Made by a program: the position numbers and the translations under genes. Below, in pieces: positions 1 through 5,038 of a stretch of DNA of 5,153 nucleotides. The notes beneath the pieces were generated by a model, which did not search any database, was not told the origin of the DNA, and saw nothing but the letters and a program-made list of their open reading frames with translations. Every line of letters begins with the position of its first letter. The first letter of the stretch is position 1. Source of the stretch: Ruminococcus sp. (lineage in GTDB: Bacteria; Bacillota; Clostridia; Oscillospirales; Ruminococcaceae); the NCBI GenBank assembly GCA_019417865.1, contig DYCW01000146.1:1-5153 (forward strand). Direction: 5' to 3'.

Positions 1-1
1 C

Positions 2-871
2 TGCGAAAATCAGTGTGTATACTGCGGTTTTAACTGTAAAAACCAAATTCACCGCAGCCGATTGGTCGCAGAGGAAATTGAAAAAGAAATGCAGGCGATT
101 GCGAAAACCGATATGCGAGAAGTCTTGTTGCTGACTGGAGAGAGTCGTTCTGCTTCTGATGTAAAGTATATCGGAGAAGCGGTTCAAATTGCAAAAAAAT
201 ACTTCCCGACTATTGGTCTGGAAGTATACCCCATGAATGTGGAGGAATATCAGTATCTCAATCAGTGTGGTGCAGATTTTGTTACGGTTTTTCAGGAAAC
301 CTATCATCTGGATTGTTATGAAAAAATGCATCAAGCAGGTGCAAAACGCTGCATGCCATATCGTTTCTATGCACAGGAACGTGCTGTATTGGGGGGGATG
401 CGTGGTGTTGGTTTTGGCGTATTGCTGGGTTTGAGCAACTTCCGAAGTGATATGTTTGCTGCTGGTTATCATGCATTTTTGCTGCAAAAACAATATCCGC
501 ATGCAGAAATTGCAATGTCCTTTCCACGGTTGCGTCCTTATAAGAATCATGAAAAGACAGCACAAAATGATGTTCATGAAACGCAGCTGCTGCAAATGAT
601 GCTGGCATTGCGGATTTTCCTACCATTTGCAAGCATTACCATTTCCACCAGAGAGCGTGCCGGATTTCGTGACAATGTGCTGCCACTTTGTGCAACGAAA
701 ATTTCCGCTGGTGTCAATGTCGGAATCGGCGGACATACGGAAGAAGAACAAAAGGGTGATGCACAGTTTGAAATTTCTGACAGCCGCAGCTTATCAGAGA
801 TTCACAATGCCATCTTAGAACAGGGAATGCAGCCGGTTTATACCGACTATATCAACACAAATCTGTTATGA
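2..871 (+). CDS. thiH: 2-iminoacetate synthase ThiH, 5'-truncated by the window edge
   Basis: Radical-SAM enzyme that cleaves tyrosine to 2-iminoacetate and p-cresol, supplying the imine used by ThiG with ThiS thiocarboxylate to build the thiamine thiazole. The visible part is 289 residues; family members are usually about 370-470, so the N-terminal end lies outside the window. The first complete codon is the first cysteine of the cluster motif CENQCVYCGF (Cys codons at 2, 14 and 23), which binds the 4Fe-4S cluster and SAM. Further ThiH hallmarks follow in order: LLLTGES, GLEVYPM, GADFVTVFQETY, the glycine-rich GGMRGVGFGVLLGL, then STRERAGFRDN and QFEISDSRSLSEI near the C terminus. An in-frame TTG at 62 is internal, because the cluster motif lies upstream of it. 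The stop overlaps the next start (ATGA), implying one operon and translational coupling. ThiG, ThiS and ThiF genes are expected upstream (inference). The thiamine biosynthesis assignment is firm; ThiH rather than another radical-SAM member is supported by the full motif series. Confidence 0.95.
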   Translation, partial: CENQCVYCGFNCKNQIHRSRLVAEEIEKEMQAIAKTDMREVLLLTGESRSASDVKYIGEAVQIAKKYFPTIGLEVYPMNVEEYQYLNQCGADFVTVFQETYHLDCYEKMHQAGAKRCMPYRFYAQERAVLGGMRGVGFGVLLGLSNFRSDMFAAGYHAFLLQKQYPHAEIAMSFPRLRPYKNHEKTAQNDVHETQLLQMMLALRIFLPFASITISTRERAGFRDNVLPLCATKISAGVNVGIGGHTEEEQKGDAQFEISDSRSLSEIHNAILEQGMQPVYTDYINTNLL

Positions 872-1446
872 TTTTCTGCGTGACAAATCAGGCACTCTGC
901 AAAGTAGATTTCTTACAGCAACTGCGGAGCATTGCGAGGGCAAAACCAGATGCCATTATACTGCGGGAAAAAATGCTTTCAGAAGAAGTTTATGGACAGC
1001 TTGCACAACAGGTATTAGAAATCTGTAAAGCCAATCAGGTGCAGTTGATTTGCAATACCTTTATCCGAGTAGCGGAACAGCTTGCAATTCCTGTGCAGAT
1101 TTCGTTTTCCAGTCTTTCTCAAACTGGCACATTATCTGTACCATTTGGTGTTTCCGTGCACAGTTTAGAAGAAGCGATACAGGCAGAGCAAGCGGGAGCG
1201 GTCTATTTAATTGCCGGACATATTTTTGAAACATCCTGCAAACCAAACTTGCCGCCGAGGGGACTGCTGTTTTTACGAGAGATTTGCCAAACAGTTACCA
1301 TTCCGGTATTTGGAATTGGCGGCATTCATGTACAGAATGCAGCTTCTGTGCTGCAAACTGGAGCAGCAGGGGTTTGTGTTATGTCAGATTTTATGCAGGC
1401 AAATGCACCAGAATCCCTCATACAAAAATTGCGGCAAATGGATTGA
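868..1446 (+). CDS. tenI: TenI/ThiE-family protein, probable thiazole tautomerase
   Basis: A 192-residue TIM-barrel protein of the thiamine-phosphate synthase/TenI superfamily, acting in the cytoplasm at the end of thiazole synthesis. Visible family motifs are ILREK (31-35), the strand-end Asn63, GVSVHSLEEA (94-103), GHIFETSCK (117-125), RGL (131-133) and the phosphate-loop GIGGI (149-153). The loop GHIFETSCK resembles Bacillus TenI (GHVFETDCK) and carries the equivalent of the TenI catalytic histidine, here His118. Canonical ThiE has GP(I/V)FPTxTK at this position and a GVHLGQ motif near residue 75; both are absent here. That favours TenI, which aromatises the thiazole tautomer, over ThiE, which joins thiazole phosphate to the pyrimidine. 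I see no Shine-Dalgarno before ATG 868, so translation probably depends on coupling to thiH. GTG 880 is an in-frame alternative start. Some clostridial operons annotate such genes as thiE, so the exact reaction is uncertain while the family is not. Confidence 0.85.
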   Translation: MIFCVTNQALCKVDFLQQLRSIARAKPDAIILREKMLSEEVYGQLAQQVLEICKANQVQLICNTFIRVAEQLAIPVQISFSSLSQTGTLSVPFGVSVHSLEEAIQAEQAGAVYLIAGHIFETSCKPNLPPRGLLFLREICQTVTIPVFGIGGIHVQNAASVLQTGAAGVCVMSDFMQANAPESLIQKLRQMD

Positions 1447-1660
1447 AATCAGTCAATAAAAAATCCGATGGAGTGAAAAAAAGAAAGTGTTTCTCACGTT
1501 TGCCTTTATATACTATGTCGTAAAAAATATGTAGACGGTTTTGTATGTGCCGGTTACTGTGAAAATCAATAAATACGTAAAATGTATGATATGAGAGATT
1601 GGGTGTATTACGATGGTACAAAAAATCGATTCCAATGAACTACCTGATTTCGACCTTATA

Positions 1661-1691
1661 GAAATATCCCCAGCTTTGCTGGGGATGTTTC
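1661..1691. terminator. Strong hairpin terminator between convergent operons
   Basis: A perfect 9-bp GC-rich stem ATCCCCAGC/GCTGGGGAT with a 3-nt loop spans 1666-1686. It extends outward to 14 bp through one G-U pair and GAAA/TTTC. On the + strand it is followed by a broken T-run (TTTCTTT). On the - strand it lies 15 nt past the stop of the 57-residue gene and runs into ATTTCTAT. It probably serves both strands. It sits about 215 nt past the stop of the thiamine operon, and I see no better terminator closer to that operon. Confidence 0.8.
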
Positions 1692-1705
1692 TTTCTGTGA
1701 TGACT

Positions 1706-1879
1706 TTATTGAAATGAAGGCGGAAATACGGATTCTTGCTTCACTGGTTTTTCATAAATGCGAACAGGTGCGTGGTCAAGAAAACTGGTTTGCTGTCGTA
1801 TCGGAAATGTTCTTGCTTGTGGCACATAAATTTTTACTTCTGTATCTTTTGGTTTCAGCTGCTTCTGTGTCCCTTCCAT
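1706..1879 (-). CDS. Small hypothetical protein (57 aa), second gene of a putative sporulation operon
   Basis: I do not recognise this protein. It starts at ATG (1879 on the minus strand) and ends with TAA at 1706-1708. An ideal Shine-Dalgarno AAGGAGG (1894-1888) lies 8 nt before the ATG and overlaps the TAA of the upstream 143-residue gene (TAAGGAGG), so the pair are co-transcribed and probably co-translated. The protein begins MEGTQKQLKPKDTEVKIYVP and ends KQESVFPPSFQ. It is rich in Gln, Lys, Pro and Val, has no Cys, no membrane segment and no signal peptide. The short basic and polar make-up, with tight coupling to a gene under a forespore-type promoter, would fit a small spore-associated protein (inference). 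A strong hairpin terminator follows 15 nt after the stop. The superb ribosome binding site and the operon arrangement are the reasons to accept an ORF this short. Confidence 0.75.
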   Translation of the reverse strand: MEGTQKQLKPKDTEVKIYVPQARTFPIRQQTSFLDHAPVRIYEKPVKQESVFPPSFQ

Positions 1880-1892
1880 GATGGCTTCCTCC

Positions 1893-2324
1893 TTAGAGAT
1901 AGGGCTTTAAATGGTTGAGGTATGCCTCTTCCTGCTGTATCATTTCTTTTCCCTGTTGTCGAATAGATGCAGCGATATCCGTGTGTCGGTTTAACAACCG
2001 AGATAACTGAATCAATCCCATATTTGTTCCCTCTATCATTAGTTTTGCAATCCGGCTGCTATTTGTATTACCGAGGCAACGCATACGGATGCTGGCACTG
2101 CTGCAAAATTTAGCAAGTGTTCCCTGCTCTTGCGGATACAGATAGGATGCTTTCATTTGTTGTCTGATTTTTTGCTGCTGATTTTCGTAATATTCTAATT
2201 GCGTACAAAGCTCTTTTCGAAGTTCGGGATCTTCTGTGTGCTCCAGTACACAGAAAATTGCGTCTTTTCCGACTGCAGCATTTTTATAAAAACCGTTTAA
2301 AACATATTTTTCTTGTTGTTCCAT
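1893..2324 (-). CDS. Conserved-type all-helical protein (143 aa), possible ferritin-like/spore-associated protein
   Basis: I cannot assign a named function. The 143-residue protein is predicted by eye to be nearly all alpha-helix, with helices around 5-28, 32-62, 88-112 and 116-139. This suggests a four-helix bundle, as in ferritin-like or CotF-like coat proteins of Firmicutes. The third helix carries IAKLMIEGTNMGLIQL (92-107), a pattern I associate from memory with uncharacterised clostridial proteins of about 140 residues. There is no signal peptide or membrane segment, so it is cytoplasmic. Cys occurs at 25, 40, 74 and 83. Glutamates lie in the helices, but I see no clear di-iron ExxH motif, so metal binding is not supported. 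The start ATG 2324 has AGGAGG (2338-2333) 8 nt upstream. A sigma-G-like promoter lies at 2388-2360, and a 57-residue gene follows 13 nt after the stop. The forespore role is inferred from the promoter. Confidence 0.85.
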   Translation of the reverse strand: MEQQEKYVLNGFYKNAAVGKDAIFCVLEHTEDPELRKELCTQLEYYENQQQKIRQQMKASYLYPQEQGTLAKFCSSASIRMRCLGNTNSSRIAKLMIEGTNMGLIQLSRLLNRHTDIAASIRQQGKEMIQQEEAYLNHLKPYL

Positions 2325-2359
2325 TTCAGTTTCCTCCTGTTATAATCAGTTTGCAACGT

Positions 2360-2388
2360 TAGTATGTGTACAATACAGCAGATTATAC
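2360..2388 (-). promoter_or_regulatory. Candidate sigma-G (forespore) promoter for the minus-strand operon
   Basis: Reading the minus strand, GTATA (2388-2384) is followed by a 17-bp spacer and CATACTA (2366-2360). This matches the Bacillus sigma-G consensus gyATr-N16-18-cAtnmTA at every fixed position. Transcription would start near 2353, giving an untranslated leader of about 28 nt before ATG 2324 with its AGGAGG site. There is no good TTGACA/TATAAT pair at the same place. Sigma-F shares part of this consensus and cannot be excluded. Confidence 0.6.
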
Positions 2389-2453
2389 ATTCAGGAAAAT
2401 TCTATTACTTATTTTTAATTTAATAATTTTTCTTGTACAAATTTAGTTTCATG

Positions 2454-2482
2454 TTGACAGAGAAAAAGATAACTGATATAAT
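2454..2482 (+). promoter_or_regulatory. Perfect-consensus vegetative promoter
   Basis: TTGACA (2454-2459), a spacer of exactly 17 bp and TATAAT (2477-2482) match the housekeeping sigma-A consensus at all twelve positions. Expected start of transcription is about 2489. The promoter should be strong and constitutive unless something blocks it. It faces away from the minus-strand operon, and about 318 nt separate it from the start codon of the large dockerin protein. Confidence 0.9.
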
Positions 2483-2507
2483 AAAAACGAAAGAAAGGAG
2501 GGGATTT

Positions 2508-2588
2508 TTGTCATGTTGCATGGGAAAACAGACATCAAATTCATGGCATGACGAATGGGTGCAGCAGCTGATTTTAACAGGGGTATAG
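2508..2588 (+). CDS. Possible small peptide ORF (26 aa, TTG start), weakly supported
   Basis: This frame opens with TTG 2508, 6 nt after the strong AGGAGG at 2496-2501 and just downstream of a perfect promoter. It would encode 26 residues with a Cys-Cys pair near the start and SNSWHDEWVQQLI in the middle, ending at TAG 2586. An internal ATG lies at 2520. A competing ATG at 2513, 11 nt from the same site, gives only 12 codons in another frame before TGA 2549. That second frame reopens at ATG 2555 and runs to 2716 (53 residues, with RSLFYAMSAFYEKGEVFIF at its end). It has no ribosome binding site of its own, and its last part overlaps the terminator hairpin. Either one short peptide is made, or this is the remnant of a small gene broken by a frameshift or stop. 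I do not recognise a family. Confidence 0.3.
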   Translation: MSCCMGKQTSNSWHDEWVQQLILTGV

Positions 2589-2647
2589 AAAGCAGATTGC
2601 TGCAATATGAAAGAAATGGAAAGGACAGAAGGGAAAATATGAGATAT

Positions 2648-2687
2648 AGCAGGTATCGTAGTCTGTTTTATGCGATGTCTGCTTTTT
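2648..2687 (+). terminator. Intrinsic terminator of the short leader/small-RNA unit
   Basis: AGCAGGTATCG (2648-2658) pairs with CGATGTCTGCT (2673-2683) over 11 bp, including two adjacent G-U wobbles. The stem can grow two further pairs inward. The loop is 10-14 nt, and five T residues (2683-2687) follow directly. The moderate stem strength would suit conditional termination. The hairpin lies 117 nt before the start codon at 2801. Confidence 0.55.
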
Positions 2688-2729
2688 ATGAAAAAGGAGA
2701 GGTTTTTATTTTCTGATTCGTTTTTAAAA

Positions 2730-2760
2730 TTGAATAGAACAGACTGAAAATAAATATATT
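2730..2760 (+). promoter_or_regulatory. Weak candidate promoter for the dockerin-kinase gene
   Basis: TTGAAT (2730-2735) and TATATT (2755-2760) resemble a vegetative promoter, but the 19-bp spacer is longer than ideal. The surroundings are very AT-rich, so chance resemblance is likely. The alternative is read-through from the perfect promoter at 2454-2482. Confidence 0.3.
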
Positions 2761-2783
2761 GTATATTTTCCTGATTGTCTAAG

Positions 2784-2800
2784 AAAGGAACGTATACGTT
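2784..2800 (+). promoter_or_regulatory. Ribosome binding site and 12-bp palindrome at the 2801 start
   Basis: AAAGGA (2784-2789) lies 11 nt before ATG 2801, a slightly long but usable gap, and it supports the longest start. The space between is filled by the perfect palindrome AACGTATACGTT (2789-2800), which ends exactly at the ATG. It could be a protein-binding operator, though chance is possible. Confidence 0.5.
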
Positions 2801-5038
2801 ATGTTGAAAGATAATTTCAAAGAGATTTTTTCTAAAGATGACACACCATTTAGAAAGGCTGTTCCATTCTCATCAGAGGTTACTTTTACAAAGCCAAATG
2901 TGACAATGCAAGAAGAAAAGAGAATGAAAGCGTCGGATCTGTCGAAATCGACAGAAGTCTCTGAAGAGCTGACAATACCTGTTACAATTAAAAAAATGGC
3001 AGGATGGATGGTTCGATTTCTTGCATTGATTCTATGTACTTATTTTTTAGAAACACCAGTCTTTGCTGAAAGCGTAGAATTTTTTGACAGAGAGCAGGAC
3101 ATCATTGCTCTATACGGTGCTGCAGAATACAGTGATGAAGATTCGGAATCAACATCGTCAAGTTTGTATTCCCAGACACCGATCGTTTCATTTCAAGTCA
3201 GCAATTTGTCTCCACAGACAGAAACGGATCTGGATTATACCGACTGGTGGTACAGCAAATGGGATGATTGTCACTATATCTTTCTTCCAGCAACTGCGGA
3301 CAGAAGGAAACTCATCATCACATATGAAACGGAAAGTGAGCCATTATATTTCAATGGAAAACCCGTGGTTTCCGGACAAATGACGGATCTGTTGTGTAAA
3401 GCAGATGAGTTTGAAGTTACTGTCGGAGAGGTTGACTGCGGTAAATTAAAGGTGATGCAATCCAATATTGGCTGCATTTATCTTACAACAGCAAGTGGAG
3501 GATTGGACGCATTGGATGCCAATAAAGGTTTGGTGGAAACTGGATCAGTGTTAATGTTGAATGCGAATGGCGGTACAGAGTATGATGGTTCTATTGAGAA
3601 AATTACTGGACGTGGCAATTCTTCATGGGATTATAGCTTAAAAAAGCCATATAACATCAAGCTTCCTAAAAAAGAAAATCTCTATGGAATGGGCAAAGCA
3701 AAAAAATGGGCACTGATTGGAAATTATCTTGATCATTCCATGCTTCGCAATCAGATTTCATTGGAAATAAGCAGAGCCGCTGGTATGGAATATGTAATGG
3801 ATTCTGTTTTTGTTGATCTTTATGCAGACGGTTCCTATCGTGGCACCTATCAACTCAGTGAGCGTGTACAAATACAGAAAAATCGTGTAAACATCTGTGA
3901 TCTTGAGGAAGAAACAGAAGAATTGAATGAAAATGATCTTGATACATATAACCGTATTGTTGTTGGTGCATCGAGTGTGGATGAATATATGGAAAATAGT
4001 TATAAGTATTATGATATTCCAAATAATCCTGATGATATAACGGGTGGATATCTGCTTCAGTTCCAGCTTTGGAATCGGTATGGTTCAAAAGCACAGAGTG
4101 GTTTTGTTACATCGAGAGGACAAGCAATTGAAATGGATGGTCCTGAATATGCCTCACAGGAACAGGTGCTTTACATTCGTAATTTCGTTCAGGAAATGGA
4201 GGATGCAATTTATTCTGATACGGGATATAACGAAAAAGGAAAGCATTACAGCGAATATATAGATGTGGATTCGTTGATAACAGCATATCTGGTTCAGGAA
4301 ATTTCCATGAATATTGATGCTACGTCAACCAGTTTTTACCTATGGAAAGATTCAGATTTAACAGGCGATGGCAAATTACATTGTGGTCCTGCGTGGGATT
4401 TTGATCTCAGTTATAATAACTTTCCGACAAGTAGAAAAAATTCTGATGGAAATATTGGTTTTTCATGGGATACAAATAATCTATTTGTAACTTATTTTCC
4501 AATAAGCGGTTATGGTGAAAGTGGTCGTCCGACTCATGGTATTAGTTGGATTGGTCAGCTTTATAAAGATGAGGAGATTGTAAAGCGTGTTTCTCAAATA
4601 TATTTTGAGCGTTTTGATTCATATTTAGCTGATTTAACAGATTCCGAACAGGATGGTGGTGCACTTATTACAAATATGGCAGAAGAAATACTCCCTTCTG
4701 CCGAGATGAATAATGCCAGATGGCATATGTACGGCGGACGAGAATACTGCGTATTTGGTTCATCAAGCGGAGATGATTTCATGGGCTCTGTAGAACTTGT
4801 TCGCAGCTTTATAGAAAAGAGAAGAGCATGGCTAAGGGAATTGTGGATGCCGTTGGCAGTAAAAGGTGATGTGAATGCTGATGGGACATTTAATGTAGCA
4901 GACGTTGTAGCGATGCAGAAGTGGCTGTTGCGTACCGGTGATCTTACCTGCTGGCAGCTAGGAGATCTCTGTGAGGATGGTGTGATTAACATATTGGATC
5001 TGTGTGCTATGAAAAAAGAACTTCTTATTTTGAGGTAA
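2801..5038 (+). CDS. Secreted CotH-type kinase-domain protein with C-terminal type I dockerin
   Basis: A 745-residue extracellular protein. Residues 1-65 form a charged extension. A hydrophobic segment (about 66-84) followed by PVFA|ES gives a signal-peptidase site after Ala89, or alternatively an anchor. Residues 106-127 are an acidic, Ser-rich linker, and about 128-225 a beta-rich region. The CotH domain spans about 225-680. It shows GRGNSSW (270-276), KKPYNIKL (281-288), GMGKAKKWALIGNYLD (296-311), LRNQIS, GTYQLSERVQI (348-358), MNIDATS (503-509) and GPAWDFDLSYN (529-539). The WDFD acidic pair (Asp533, Asp535) matches the metal-binding motif of this atypical kinase family, whose Bacillus member phosphorylates coat proteins. 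The C terminus (688-742) is a dockerin with two calcium loops: Asp690/Asn692/Asp694/Asp701 and Asp722/Cys724/Asp726/Asp733. A dockerin binds a scaffoldin cohesin, so the protein should join a cellulosome. The substrate is unknown. Start 2801 is chosen for its AAAGGA site; starts at 2924 or 2996 would shorten the extension but lack good sites. The gene appears monocistronic. Confidence 0.93.
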   Translation: MLKDNFKEIFSKDDTPFRKAVPFSSEVTFTKPNVTMQEEKRMKASDLSKSTEVSEELTIPVTIKKMAGWMVRFLALILCTYFLETPVFAESVEFFDREQDIIALYGAAEYSDEDSESTSSSLYSQTPIVSFQVSNLSPQTETDLDYTDWWYSKWDDCHYIFLPATADRRKLIITYETESEPLYFNGKPVVSGQMTDLLCKADEFEVTVGEVDCGKLKVMQSNIGCIYLTTASGGLDALDANKGLVETGSVLMLNANGGTEYDGSIEKITGRGNSSWDYSLKKPYNIKLPKKENLYGMGKAKKWALIGNYLDHSMLRNQISLEISRAAGMEYVMDSVFVDLYADGSYRGTYQLSERVQIQKNRVNICDLEEETEELNENDLDTYNRIVVGASSVDEYMENSYKYYDIPNNPDDITGGYLLQFQLWNRYGSKAQSGFVTSRGQAIEMDGPEYASQEQVLYIRNFVQEMEDAIYSDTGYNEKGKHYSEYIDVDSLITAYLVQEISMNIDATSTSFYLWKDSDLTGDGKLHCGPAWDFDLSYNNFPTSRKNSDGNIGFSWDTNNLFVTYFPISGYGESGRPTHGISWIGQLYKDEEIVKRVSQIYFERFDSYLADLTDSEQDGGALITNMAEEILPSAEMNNARWHMYGGREYCVFGSSSGDDFMGSVELVRSFIEKRRAWLRELWMPLAVKGDVNADGTFNVADVVAMQKWLLRTGDLTCWQLGDLCEDGVINILDLCAMKKELLILR

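Larger units (their letters stand above)
2489..2687 (+). ncRNA. Putative short transcript: small RNA/small-peptide unit or regulatory leader
   Basis: The unit is bounded by a perfect promoter upstream and a hairpin with T-run downstream, giving a predicted RNA of about 200 nt. It begins with a purine-rich stretch containing AGGAGG (2496-2501). Inside are three AGCAG copies (2563-2567, 2591-2595, 2648-2652). The second sits in the small hairpin GCAG-ATTG-CTGC (2592-2603). The third is the outer base of the terminator stem. All three are complementary to CTGCT (2679-2683), so alternative pairings that open the terminator are conceivable. I recognise no riboswitch or known RNA family. It could be a free small RNA, a messenger for a tiny peptide, or the attenuated leader of the gene starting at 2801. 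Confidence 0.45.

Noticed and set aside
282..632. Minus-strand open frame of 116 codons inside thiH
   Set aside because: Antisense shadow of a well-supported gene; no ribosome binding site and His/Phe-rich composition typical of a reverse frame.
1473..1497. Weak hairpin GTGA...TCAC near the tenI stop, considered as the thiamine operon terminator
   Set aside because: The stem is interrupted by a run of A residues and followed by only a scattered T stretch; the hairpin at 1661-1691 is far stronger.
1418..1621. Minus-strand open frame of 67 codons across the end of tenI
   Set aside because: TTG start without a ribosome binding site, extends into tenI antisense, and shows no recognisable motif.
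1736..1918. Plus-strand open frame of 60 codons
   Set aside because: Antisense to the 57-residue minus-strand gene, which has an ideal ribosome binding site; this frame has none.
2420..2605. Minus-strand open frame of 61 codons
   Set aside because: Runs against the perfect promoter and its Shine-Dalgarno, and has no start signals of its own.
4594..4992. Minus-strand open frame of 132 codons
   Set aside because: Antisense to the CotH and dockerin coding region, whose motifs prove the plus frame; Ser/Pro-rich shadow composition.
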